The notes beneath the pieces were generated by a model that did not search any database, was not told the DNA's origin, and was given only the letters and a program-made list of their open reading frames with translations. Made by a program: the position numbers and the translations under genes. This document shows positions 18,031 through 26,160 of a DNA stretch of 64,000 nt, one piece after another; positions within the stretch are counted from its first letter, which is position 1, and each line of letters opens with the position of its first letter. Origin of the DNA: Komagataeibacter diospyri (lineage in GTDB: Bacteria; Pseudomonadota; Alphaproteobacteria; Acetobacterales; Acetobacteraceae); the NCBI RefSeq assembly GCF_006538165.1, contig NZ_BDLU01000063.1, forward strand, positions 1 to 64,000, in the 5' to 3' direction.

Positions 18031-19134
18031 ATGATCATGCCATGGCGCGTGGCGGTGGTACTGCCCGCGCGTGAAGGATTCTCTCCCGGTGCCGTGGGGG
18101 CGATCGGGTTGCAGGTGGCAGCCCTTGCGGGGGCGCAGGATGTGATCGTGGGGCCTCCGCTGGACGGGCCATCCCTGCTGCCGGACCATGAATACCGTGC
18201 GGTCACACCCGGATTGTGGCCACCGGGGCGTCGCAGCGTGCGTTATGCCGCGGCTGCTGCGCGCGCGGTGGCCGACATGGGTGCCGCCGTTGTGGAGGTC
18301 CATAACCGCCCTGATACCGCCCGGTACATTGCCCGTCACCGACCCGGACAGCGCATGCTGCTGGTGCTGCATAATGACCCGCAGGGTATGCGCGGGGCCG
18401 AAACTCCTTTGTCGCGCCGCGATCTGCTGCGGTTGATGGATGTGGCCTGCGTATCTGGCTGGGTGCGTAGCCGGTTTCTTGATGGTCTGCCCGCAGCCTG
18501 CGCCCGACAGGTCGGGCTGTCCCCCAATGGCGTGATATTGCCTGCAATGGTGCCCCCCATGGCGCAGCGTGCGCGCCGGGTGCTGTTTGCCGGGCGCGTG
18601 GTGGCGGACAAGGGAGCGGACCTGTTTGTCGCGGCCTGCGCGCAGCTTGCGCCTCAATATCCTGACTGGGGTTTCAGCATGATCGGCGCCGACCGTTTTC
18701 GCGCCGATGCACCACTGACCCCGTTCGTGTCCGACCTGCGGCCCGGGGCTGCGGCGGCTGGGGTGGACATGGCAGGATACAGGCCCCATGCGGATGTGCT
18801 GGCGGCCATGGGGCAGGCTGCCATCGTGGTCGTGCCCAGCCGCTGGCCCGAACCATTCGGCATGACGGCGCTGGAAGCCATGGCTGCCGGCGCGGCGTTG
18901 ATCGCGGCCCCGGTGGGCGGCCTGCCCGAAGTGGTGGGCAATGGCGGCCTGCTGTATGCGCCCGAACCCGCAACGGGGCTGGCCCGTGCCATGGCCGGGT
19001 TGATGGACAGCCTGCCCGCGCGTGAAGACCTTGCCGCACGCGGTCGGGTGCAGGCCGCGCGTTTCAGTATCGAACACGCCCGTGCATGCCGGGCGGCTAT
19101 GCGCGATGCAGCCCTGCACCGGCGCGGGGCCTGA
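18031..19134 (+). CDS. Glycosyltransferase family 4 protein
   Basis: 367-aa GT-B protein. The C-terminal donor domain has LFAGRVVADKGADLFV and VPSRWPEPFGMTALEAMAAG, the EX7E-type motif of GT4 enzymes. The N-terminal half is less conserved (LVLHNDPQGMRG, ACVSGWVRSRFL). ATG 18031 or 18037 could start it. It is 9 bp after the GST gene and probably the last gene of this cluster. It is one of three GT4-like genes in the first 23 kb. Confidence 0.85.
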   Translation: MIMPWRVAVVLPAREGFSPGAVGAIGLQVAALAGAQDVIVGPPLDGPSLLPDHEYRAVTPGLWPPGRRSVRYAAAAARAVADMGAAVVEVHNRPDTARYIARHRPGQRMLLVLHNDPQGMRGAETPLSRRDLLRLMDVACVSGWVRSRFLDGLPAACARQVGLSPNGVILPAMVPPMAQRARRVLFAGRVVADKGADLFVAACAQLAPQYPDWGFSMIGADRFRADAPLTPFVSDLRPGAAAAGVDMAGYRPHADVLAAMGQAAIVVVPSRWPEPFGMTALEAMAAGAALIAAPVGGLPEVVGNGGLLYAPEPATGLARAMAGLMDSLPAREDLAARGRVQAARFSIEHARACRAAMRDAALHRRGA

Positions 19135-19254
19135 CCTTCTTTTCCGTTTTTCTGTGCTGCCGGGTATGGGACACGCCGCCCCATGGCCCTATATCTGGGC
19201 AGACAAGGCTTACGCCACGCATGATGCAGGCAATTTGAAAAGACCGGAGGCCAC

Positions 19255-20256
19255 ATGTCCGATACCGTTCAGGCGTCGCCCGACGCCGCAGCCCAGAACA
19301 CCCTTGTACCGGTTACGGTGCTGACGGGATTCCTGGGCGCTGGCAAGACGACGCTGCTCAACCATATCCTGACGGCACAACATGGCCGCAAATACGCCGT
19401 GGTGGTGAACGAGTTCGGTGAACTCGGCGTGGACAACGACCTCGTGGTAGATGCCGATGAGGAAGTGTTCGAAATGAACAACGGCTGCATCTGCTGCACC
19501 GTGCGCGGCGACCTGATCCGCATTCTCGGCAACCTCATGAAACGTCGGGCGAAGTTTGACGGCATCATTGTCGAGACAACCGGCCTGGCCGATCCCGCCC
19601 CCGTCGCCCAGACCTTCTTTGTTGACGAGGACGTGCGCGGCAAGACCCGGCTGGACGCCGTGGTTACGGTGGTTGATGCCTACAACGTCATCCAGACGCT
19701 GGATGAAAGCCCTGAAGCGGTGAACCAGATCGCGTTTGCCGATGTCATCATCCTCAACAAGACCGACCTTGTGGATGAAGTGGCGCTGGCGACCATCGAA
19801 TCGCGCATTCGGTCCATCAACGCCGTCGCCCGCCTCCATCGTGCGCAGCGCGGCGACGTGCCGCTGTCCGATGTGCTGGATCAGGGCGGCTTCGACCTGC
19901 AGCGCGCGCTGGAACATGCGCCGCGTTTTCTTGAGGACACCAGCCATTCCCACGAAGCGGACGTGACCTCCCTGTCCTATGAAGTGGAAGAACCGCTGGA
20001 CGCGGCCAAGTTTCAGGCATGGATCGGCGCGGTGCTGCAGGAACAGGGGGCCGATATCCTGCGTGCCAAGGGGATCCTGAATTATGCGGGCGAGGACCAG
20101 CGCTTCGCCTTTCAGGCCGTACACATGATGGCCGATGGCGGCTTCATCGGTCCATGGAAGGAAGGCGAGCCGCGTGTCTCCCGCCTTGTCTTCATTGGCC
20201 GCAATCTCAATCGTCCGCAGCTTCGCCGCGGTTTTGAAAGCTGCCGTGCGAAATGA
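19255..20256 (+). CDS. COG0523/CobW-family GTPase (putative metal chaperone)
   Basis: 333-aa G3E-family P-loop GTPase. It has Walker A GFLGAGKT (25-32), the metal-binding CxCC motif in NNGCICC (78-81) and NKTD (168-171). A short His-containing segment SHSHEAD (about 225) and a CobW C-terminal domain follow. Family members deliver zinc or other metals to client proteins. A strong GGAGG precedes ATG 19255. No Zur box is evident in the 120-bp upstream gap. The stop overlaps the next gene (ATGA), a WD40 protein. Confidence 0.92.
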   Translation: MSDTVQASPDAAAQNTLVPVTVLTGFLGAGKTTLLNHILTAQHGRKYAVVVNEFGELGVDNDLVVDADEEVFEMNNGCICCTVRGDLIRILGNLMKRRAKFDGIIVETTGLADPAPVAQTFFVDEDVRGKTRLDAVVTVVDAYNVIQTLDESPEAVNQIAFADVIILNKTDLVDEVALATIESRIRSINAVARLHRAQRGDVPLSDVLDQGGFDLQRALEHAPRFLEDTSHSHEADVTSLSYEVEEPLDAAKFQAWIGAVLQEQGADILRAKGILNYAGEDQRFAFQAVHMMADGGFIGPWKEGEPRVSRLVFIGRNLNRPQLRRGFESCRAK

Positions 20257-21317
20257 GCGATACCGTGAATGATACCATCCCCGCCACCGGGCTGCTGGAA
20301 CGCCGTGGGGCCATGCGCCAGCTGGAAGGCCAGATCACCGGCTGCACCATCTCACGCGACAGCCAGCAGGTGGCCTTCGCCACCGGTGAGGGCGATATCG
20401 CCGTGGCGGACCGGGCCGACTGGGGACAGTCGGATGCATGGAATGTCATGACCGTGCATGACGGCGCGATCCTTGCCATTGCGCCTGATGCCGCCCCTAC
20501 CGGCTTCCTGACCGGTGGCGATGACAATGCCCTGCGCCGCGTGGCTGCTGATGGCAGCGTAAGCGACCTTGCGAAAGGTCGCCGCTGGGTCGAGCACATC
20601 ACGACATGGAGCAACGGCAAGGGCGGCGTGATTGCCTTTTCATCGGGCAAGCAGGTCGAACTGCGCGACGCCGACGGGCACACGACCCTGAAGGTGCTGG
20701 ATCATCCCTCCACCGTCAGCGGCATCGTGTTCGACGCCAAGGGCAAGCGCATCGCGGCTTCGCATTACAATGGCGCGTCGATGTGGTTTGTACAGGCTAA
20801 GGTGGACACCGTGCGGCCGCTGGAATGGAAGGGCAGCCATATCGGCATCGCCATTCACCCGGCGGGCGAGGCGCTGGTGACCTCCATGCAGGAATCGGAA
20901 CTGCATGGCTGGCGGCTGTCGGACGGGCACAACATGCGCATGAGCGGTTATCCGTCCAAGGTGCAGTCCATGGCCTTTACCCGCAATGGCAAATGGCTGG
21001 TGACCAGCGGGGCGGACACGATCGTGATGTGGCCGTTCTTTGGCGGCGGTCCGATGGGCAAGCCCCCGGCGGAGGCCGGTGGCCTGCCGGGTGTCATGTG
21101 CACCCGTGTCGCCTGCCACCCCGTCCACGATATCGTGGCGGCGGGGTTTGCCGACGGGTCGGTGCTGATGGCCGATACCGGGGCACAGCGTATCCTGCCG
21201 GTATGCATTGGGGGTTCCGGCGCGGTAACGGCGCTGGAATTCAGCCCCGATGGCTGTTGCCTTGCCTTTGGCTCGGAAGATGGCCGCGCGTGCGTGGTGG
21301 ACCTGAGCGCCAAATAA
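20253..21317 (+). CDS. WD40-repeat beta-propeller protein coupled to a COG0523 GTPase
   Basis: 354 aa made of about seven degenerate WD40-like blades, for example the strands around SRDSQQVAFATGEGDIAVAD and LEFSPDGCCLAFGSEDGRA. No signal peptide is seen, so it is likely cytosolic. ATG 20253 overlaps the upstream GTPase stop (ATGA). Such propellers usually scaffold protein complexes; the coupling suggests it works with the metal chaperone, possibly as its docking partner. The biochemical role is not known to me. Confidence 0.82.
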   Translation: MSDTVNDTIPATGLLERRGAMRQLEGQITGCTISRDSQQVAFATGEGDIAVADRADWGQSDAWNVMTVHDGAILAIAPDAAPTGFLTGGDDNALRRVAADGSVSDLAKGRRWVEHITTWSNGKGGVIAFSSGKQVELRDADGHTTLKVLDHPSTVSGIVFDAKGKRIAASHYNGASMWFVQAKVDTVRPLEWKGSHIGIAIHPAGEALVTSMQESELHGWRLSDGHNMRMSGYPSKVQSMAFTRNGKWLVTSGADTIVMWPFFGGGPMGKPPAEAGGLPGVMCTRVACHPVHDIVAAGFADGSVLMADTGAQRILPVCIGGSGAVTALEFSPDGCCLAFGSEDGRACVVDLSAK

Positions 21318-21330
21318 AGCCGGATAAGAA

Positions 21331-21420
21331 GTAATAAAAGTTTTTTCTGGACGCCGCCTTTTTTCAAAAAGGCGGCGTTCGCTGAAGCTTTCTGAAAAAA
21401 GTTTCACCAAAAACTTTTCA
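21331..21420 (-). repeat. Intergenic hairpin repeat, copy C (inverted)
   Basis: The only copy in the opposite orientation. Read on the plus strand, the GC-rich hairpin (GCCGCCTTTT.../...AAAAGGCGGC) comes first and the GAAGCTTTC hairpin second. The tail end still faces a stop codon, that of the WD40 gene. The other end lies 17 bp before the start of the next gene, so it forms part of that gene's leader. Confidence 0.82.
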
Positions 21421-21436
21421 TGAATTGCGGGGCGTT

Positions 21437-22474
21437 ATGCGCGTACTCCATATCATGGCGGCCCGGGGCAATGGTGGCGCTGAACTGTATTCCACTGATG
21501 TCATGCTCAGCCTGCATGCGGCGGGGCTTATGCAATGTGTGGTCATGCACCCTGCCGCCCCCCGCGGCAGGGAACTGCAAAAGGCAGGAATGGCGGTGGA
21601 GACATGGCCGCTGCGCCTGCCGCTGCGGCCCCTGATCCGCCATGCGCTGCGGGGCCTGATCGAACGCATGCAGCCCGACCTGATCCATTGCTGGCTGCGC
21701 CGTGCGGCGGAACTGGTGCCCGCGCATACGGGTGTCCCGGTTATTGGCTGGTTTGGTAATTACAAGGACCTGCGCCCTTTCGCGCATTGTGACTGGTTTG
21801 TGGGCTGCACGCCCGACATGGCGCAGTCCATGCGCGAACGCGGCGCGCCGAAAGACCGGGTGGCCTATGTGCCTACCTTTTCCTCTGTCACGGCCCGGCA
21901 GCCGGTCTCCCGCCGGTCGCTGGATACACCGGATGATGCGCCGGTGCTGCTGGTGCTGTCGCGGCTGCATCCGGCCAAGGGGCTGGAAACGCTGCTGGAT
22001 GGGCTGACCCTGCTGCCGCGCTGTCATGTGTGGCTGGCGGGGGAAGGGGAACTGAAGGACGCGCTTGCAGCACAGGCGGTCCGTCTGGGCATTGCGGACC
22101 GGGTGCACTTCCTTGGCTGGCGGTCCGATCGCGGGGCGTTGCTGGCGGCGGCCGACATCTGCGTGCTGCCGTCGCGTTATGAACCTTTTGGTACCGTCAT
22201 TCTGGATGCATGGTCGGCGGATGTGCCGCTGGTGGCGTGTGCCGCCGCCGGTCCCCGGGCGCATGTGCGTGATGGTGATAATGGCATGCTGGTGCCGATT
22301 GATGACGCGCCCGCGCTGGCTGCCGCCATACAGTGCGTGCTGGATGACCCGGCGCTGTTCGCACGCATCGTGGCGGGCGGCAGGCAGGATTATCAGGCGC
22401 GTTTTACCCGTCAGGCCGTAACGGAACAGTGGCTTGCGCTGTATGAACGCGTGCTGTCAGCGCGCGACAGGTAG
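21437..22474 (+). CDS. Glycosyltransferase family 4 protein
   Basis: 345-aa GT-B enzyme. It begins MRVLHIMAARGNGGAE, the usual GT4 N-terminus. The donor half has LSRLHPAKGLETLLDGL and VLPSRYEPFGTVILDAW. A TTG at 21425 would add four residues but ATG 21437 fits the family. The ribosome-binding site is weak (GCGGGG), and repeat copy C forms the sequence just upstream. The 3' end overlaps the convergent ClC gene by 18 bp. Confidence 0.88.
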   Translation: MRVLHIMAARGNGGAELYSTDVMLSLHAAGLMQCVVMHPAAPRGRELQKAGMAVETWPLRLPLRPLIRHALRGLIERMQPDLIHCWLRRAAELVPAHTGVPVIGWFGNYKDLRPFAHCDWFVGCTPDMAQSMRERGAPKDRVAYVPTFSSVTARQPVSRRSLDTPDDAPVLLVLSRLHPAKGLETLLDGLTLLPRCHVWLAGEGELKDALAAQAVRLGIADRVHFLGWRSDRGALLAAADICVLPSRYEPFGTVILDAWSADVPLVACAAAGPRAHVRDGDNGMLVPIDDAPALAAAIQCVLDDPALFARIVAGGRQDYQARFTRQAVTEQWLALYERVLSARDR

Positions 22475-23848
22475 CGGCGGCGCAGGCGGCGGGCGGGGCG
22501 TCACGATCGGGGGCTTGGGTGCTGTGGCCATGCCGTCAAGGAAGGCTTCGGCCAGGGCTGCGTAAAGCGGCTGTGAACAGATCATGCGCGAGACGCCATA
22601 GGCCAGGAACGACGTGGCCAGCAGCGCCAGCGTTACCTGCTGGTTGTCGCACATTTCCATCACGATGACGGATGCGGTCAGCGGCGACTGCACCACGGCG
22701 GAAAAATAGGCCACCGTGCCCAGCAGTACCACCGCCCCCGGCGTGGTATGCGGCAGGAACTGCGCGACCCAGCCCCCAAATCCCGCCCCGATGGCAAGCG
22801 ACGGCGCAAACAGTCCACCCGGAATGCCCGAACAGTAGGAAATGATGGTGGCGATGAACTTCAGGATGAAGAAGGAGGCAGGATAATGCGTCTTGCCTTC
22901 AATGATTTCATGCGCCTGTTCGTAACCGGTGCCATAGGTGATCCCGTCCGACGCGATGCCGATCACCGCCAGCAGCAGCCCGCAGGTGGCGGCGAACGCC
23001 ACTGGCCTGCTACGGGCAAAGCGTCCCAGTCCGCCGGGCAGGCCACGCGTGGCCCGGATCAGGATGGCGGAGAACACGCCGCCCCCGATCCCGCCAAGGA
23101 TGCCGCAGGTCGGCACCGCGATCCAGCTTATGCCAATCGGCACCACCACGTCCGTATGCCCGAAATAGCTGTAGTTTCCCACCAGGGCGATGGCCGTCAC
23201 ACCCGACAGGATCACCCCGGTCAGCATGGTGCCGCTGGTGCGCTGTTCGAAGGAATGGCTGAGTTCCTCGATCGCGAACACGATACCGGCCAGCGGCGTA
23301 TTGAACGCAGCCGATACCCCAGACGCCCCGCCGGCCAGGATCAGCCCGCGCCGCATGCTGACGGTGGACAGGTTCAGCCACCGCCCGCAGGCATGCATGA
23401 TGGCGGCGCCGATCTGCACGCTCGGCCCCTCACGCCCGATGGAGCCACCCGCCACCAGCCCCAGCGTGGTCAGCACGATCTTGCCCGCCGCCACCCGGAG
23501 GGACAGCAGGCGGTCGATGATGGCAAAGTTTTCAAGGTGCAGGGAGGCGATGGTCTGCGGGATGCCGCTGCCCTGCGCGCCCCGGAACCATGTGCGTGTC
23601 AGCCACGTGGACAGCGCCAGTCCCCCCGGTGTCAGGACCAGCATGATCCACGGGCTGATGGCGATGATGTGGTTACGCACCGTGGCCGCCGCATCCGCCG
23701 CCATGGCGAAGCCCACCGCGACCACGCCGACCACCACGGCCGCCGCCCAGCACGCCAGCTTGCGCCGCCACTGTTCGGTGGTGATGCGGGCGGAACGACG
23801 CAGGTGGCGCATATGCTTCCTGCGGATTTCAGTAAGGTCGGTTCGCAT
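22457..23848 (-). CDS. ClC-type chloride/proton antiporter
   Basis: 463-aa inner-membrane protein with the ClC fold. Anion-pathway motifs are GSGIP (93-97), GREGP with the gating Glu (138-142) and GGLFAP. The doublet in FAIEEL (E194/E195) corresponds to the internal proton glutamate of ClC-ec1, so exchange rather than a channel is likely. No CBS domains follow. ATG 23848 is the best start; upstream codons to 23959 look non-coding. It follows two CDF genes on the same strand and may help acid resistance, relevant in an acid-producing bacterium (inference). Confidence 0.9.
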   Translation of the reverse strand: MRTDLTEIRRKHMRHLRRSARITTEQWRRKLACWAAAVVVGVVAVGFAMAADAAATVRNHIIAISPWIMLVLTPGGLALSTWLTRTWFRGAQGSGIPQTIASLHLENFAIIDRLLSLRVAAGKIVLTTLGLVAGGSIGREGPSVQIGAAIMHACGRWLNLSTVSMRRGLILAGGASGVSAAFNTPLAGIVFAIEELSHSFEQRTSGTMLTGVILSGVTAIALVGNYSYFGHTDVVVPIGISWIAVPTCGILGGIGGGVFSAILIRATRGLPGGLGRFARSRPVAFAATCGLLLAVIGIASDGITYGTGYEQAHEIIEGKTHYPASFFILKFIATIISYCSGIPGGLFAPSLAIGAGFGGWVAQFLPHTTPGAVVLLGTVAYFSAVVQSPLTASVIVMEMCDNQQVTLALLATSFLAYGVSRMICSQPLYAALAEAFLDGMATAPKPPIVTPRPPPAPPLPVAR

Positions 23849-24017
23849 TACCGGTAATGTACTTTCAGCAACGGCACTGACAGTTAAAACCGGGCGGGAA
23901 CAGTCCGGTTGCGGGACAAGGATAGCATTTATCGCAACCCGGACGGCCATTCCTGACACGTCCGGTCTGTGGTTTCCCGGCCCGTGGCCGCCCGGTCAGG
24001 GGCATGGGACGGGGGGA

Positions 24018-24920
24018 TCAGGGCAGCACCAGCACGCCGGTGTGCTTGGCCTTGCGTTCGGGTTCGACGTGGATGTTGATCAGCGCATCACCCACGCCCG
24101 CGCGCAGGCCGTCCTCGATATGGTCGCAGATATGATGGGCATCCTCTACGCTCATGGTGCCCGGCACCACAAGGTGGAATTCGATGAATGTCATGGCGCC
24201 CACGATACGCGCGCGGATGTCATGGGCCTCTATCGCGCCGGTGGCTGTGTGGGAAATGATCGAACGGATTTCCGCCAGCGTCCCGGAATCGGGGGCTTCG
24301 TCCATAAGCCCCGCGATGGAGGTGCGCATCATGTCCCATCCCGTGCGCAGCACGTTCACTGCGATCAGCGCGGCCAGCAGCGGGTCCAGCCACAGCCATC
24401 CCGTCAGCGGGATCAGGATGAAGCCGCCAATCAGCACTGCCGACGTCCACACATCGGACAGCACATGGTGCCCGCTGGCCACAAGGGCGGGGGAATGATG
24501 CGCACGTCCCATGCGCATGAGAAACAGCCCCCACCCCAGATTGAGCAGCCCGGCCCCGCCATTGAGCGAAATGCCCGTTAGCGAATCCTCGGGCGGGTGC
24601 ATGTGCGTAAAGCCCACCCATGCCTCATGCGCGATGGTAAAGGCGGTGATGACCACCAGCACCCCTTCCGCCACGGCGGACAGGTACTCGGCCTTGTAAT
24701 GCCCATAGGTATGGTTGTGGTCGGGCGGCAGGCTGGCCACCCGCAGCGCCCACAGCCCCGCCACGGCGGAAACCACGTTGATGATCGTCTCGATCGCATC
24801 GGAATACAGCGCGATGCTGCCTGTCACCCGCCATGCCGCGTATTTCATGCCCAGCGCGATGATGCTGACCACAACGCTGCACCATGCCGCGCGTATCTTG
24901 GTATTGGTGTTGGAAAACAT
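24018..24920 (-). CDS. Cation diffusion facilitator transporter (second of two)
   Basis: 300-aa CDF exporter with about six membrane segments and a C-terminal metal-sensing domain. TM5 carries HHVLSDVWTS (H-x3-D). The TM2 site reads YSDAIETIIN rather than the usual DxxxD or HxxxD, so metal choice may differ from standard zinc exporters. A short His cluster (DHNHTYGHYKAEY) sits between TM2 and TM3. It follows the His-rich CDF gene by 23 bp in the same operon. Confidence 0.88.
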   Translation of the reverse strand: MFSNTNTKIRAAWCSVVVSIIALGMKYAAWRVTGSIALYSDAIETIINVVSAVAGLWALRVASLPPDHNHTYGHYKAEYLSAVAEGVLVVITAFTIAHEAWVGFTHMHPPEDSLTGISLNGGAGLLNLGWGLFLMRMGRAHHSPALVASGHHVLSDVWTSAVLIGGFILIPLTGWLWLDPLLAALIAVNVLRTGWDMMRTSIAGLMDEAPDSGTLAEIRSIISHTATGAIEAHDIRARIVGAMTFIEFHLVVPGTMSVEDAHHICDHIEDGLRAGVGDALINIHVEPERKAKHTGVLVLP

Positions 24921-24943
24921 ATCGGACAGGGGACTCTTGAAAC

Positions 24944-26011
24944 CTAGACGGTATGGGCGTCGGCAAGGACGCAGTGGTCGGCATCGCCCAGTGTTTCGAT
25001 CTGGAGAGTGGGGTGGACGATGCCAAAACGTTCACGCAGTTCACGCGCGGCGCGGTTGAGCAGCCCGTCGGGGGCATGGCCGTTTTCACTGGCATTGCGC
25101 ACCAGGTGGACCGTCAGCGCGGTTTCGGTGGTGCTGATCGGCCAGATATGCAGGTCATGCAGGTCGCACACGCCGGGCAGGGTGCGCAGGAAGGCATCCA
25201 CCTGGGCTGCGTTGATGCCACGCGGCACGCGGTCCAGCGCCATGTCCAGCGAATCCCGCAACAGCGACCATGTCGCGACGATAATGGACACTGACACGAC
25301 GAGGCAGATGATGGGGTCGATTCGCAGCCATCCCGTCATCAGGATCAGCCCCCCACCGGCTACTACTGCCAGCGACATAAGTGCATCCGACGCCATATGC
25401 AGGAACGCGCCATGCAGGTTCAGGTCGGTTTTCCCGCCGCTTGCGAACAGCATGGCCGTCATCCCGTTGACCGCGATGCCGATGCCCGCCACCACCATGA
25501 CCGCGACGCCGGCAACCGGGTGCGGATGGATCAGGCGCAGCACGGCTTCCCACATGATGCCGCCGGTCACGACCAGCAGGGCCACCGCGTTGCCAAGGGC
25601 GGCGAGGATGGACGACCGGCGCAGCCCGTACGTGAAATTGCGGCTGGGGGAACGGCGCGACAGGATTTCCGCCAGCCAGGCTGCCCCGAGTGCGAGCACG
25701 TCCGACAGGTTGTGCCCCGCATCCGCCAGCAGCGACAGCGCATGGCTGCGCACGCCCCACGCCGCTTCCCCGATGACATAGACAAGGTTGAGCGCGATCC
25801 CGATGGCAAACGCCCGGCCATAGGATGCAGGCGTGTGGACATGATGGTGGCCAAACAGTCCGCCATGGGCATGCCCGCAGTCATGGTCCGCGTGGTCATG
25901 GTCATTATGGTCGTGGCCCGCATGGCCGTTGTGGCTGTGGGTATCATGGCCATGATCGTGGTTATGGTCATGGCTGTCATGGTCGCCATGATTGTGCTGG
26001 CACTCACCCAT
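24944..26011 (-). CDS. Cation diffusion facilitator with very His-rich N-terminus (CzcD/ZitB-like)
   Basis: 355-aa metal exporter, probably for zinc. The first ~60 residues are a cytosolic tail in which His and Asp dominate (for example DHNHDHGHDTHSHNGH), a metal-collecting segment. The membrane core has LLADAGHNLSDVLAL, the HxxxD transport site of zinc CDFs, and TM5 HMASDALMSLAV. A C-terminal dimerisation domain contains DLHDLHIWPIS. An imperfect hairpin (GTGCCGC.../...GGCGGCAC) lies 30-65 bp upstream in its leader. Confidence 0.92.
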   Translation of the reverse strand: MGECQHNHGDHDSHDHNHDHGHDTHSHNGHAGHDHNDHDHADHDCGHAHGGLFGHHHVHTPASYGRAFAIGIALNLVYVIGEAAWGVRSHALSLLADAGHNLSDVLALGAAWLAEILSRRSPSRNFTYGLRRSSILAALGNAVALLVVTGGIMWEAVLRLIHPHPVAGVAVMVVAGIGIAVNGMTAMLFASGGKTDLNLHGAFLHMASDALMSLAVVAGGGLILMTGWLRIDPIICLVVSVSIIVATWSLLRDSLDMALDRVPRGINAAQVDAFLRTLPGVCDLHDLHIWPISTTETALTVHLVRNASENGHAPDGLLNRAARELRERFGIVHPTLQIETLGDADHCVLADAHTV

Positions 26012-26160
26012 GGGGCAGCATCCATTCAGCAGTGGGATTGAAAGTGTGCCGCCTTCCTAGCAGAAGGTTGCGGCACGTCACCAGCACTTAGCGCATTTTG
26101 TGCAGGGGGCCACCGTGATATGGCATCGCCACAGCCCCATTGCCATGGAAACGCGACCCG

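Noticed and set aside
22748..23857. Plus-strand open frame of 369 codons opposite the ClC gene
   Set aside because: Antisense shadow of a clear ClC protein; rich in Arg, Gly, Asp and His with no motif.
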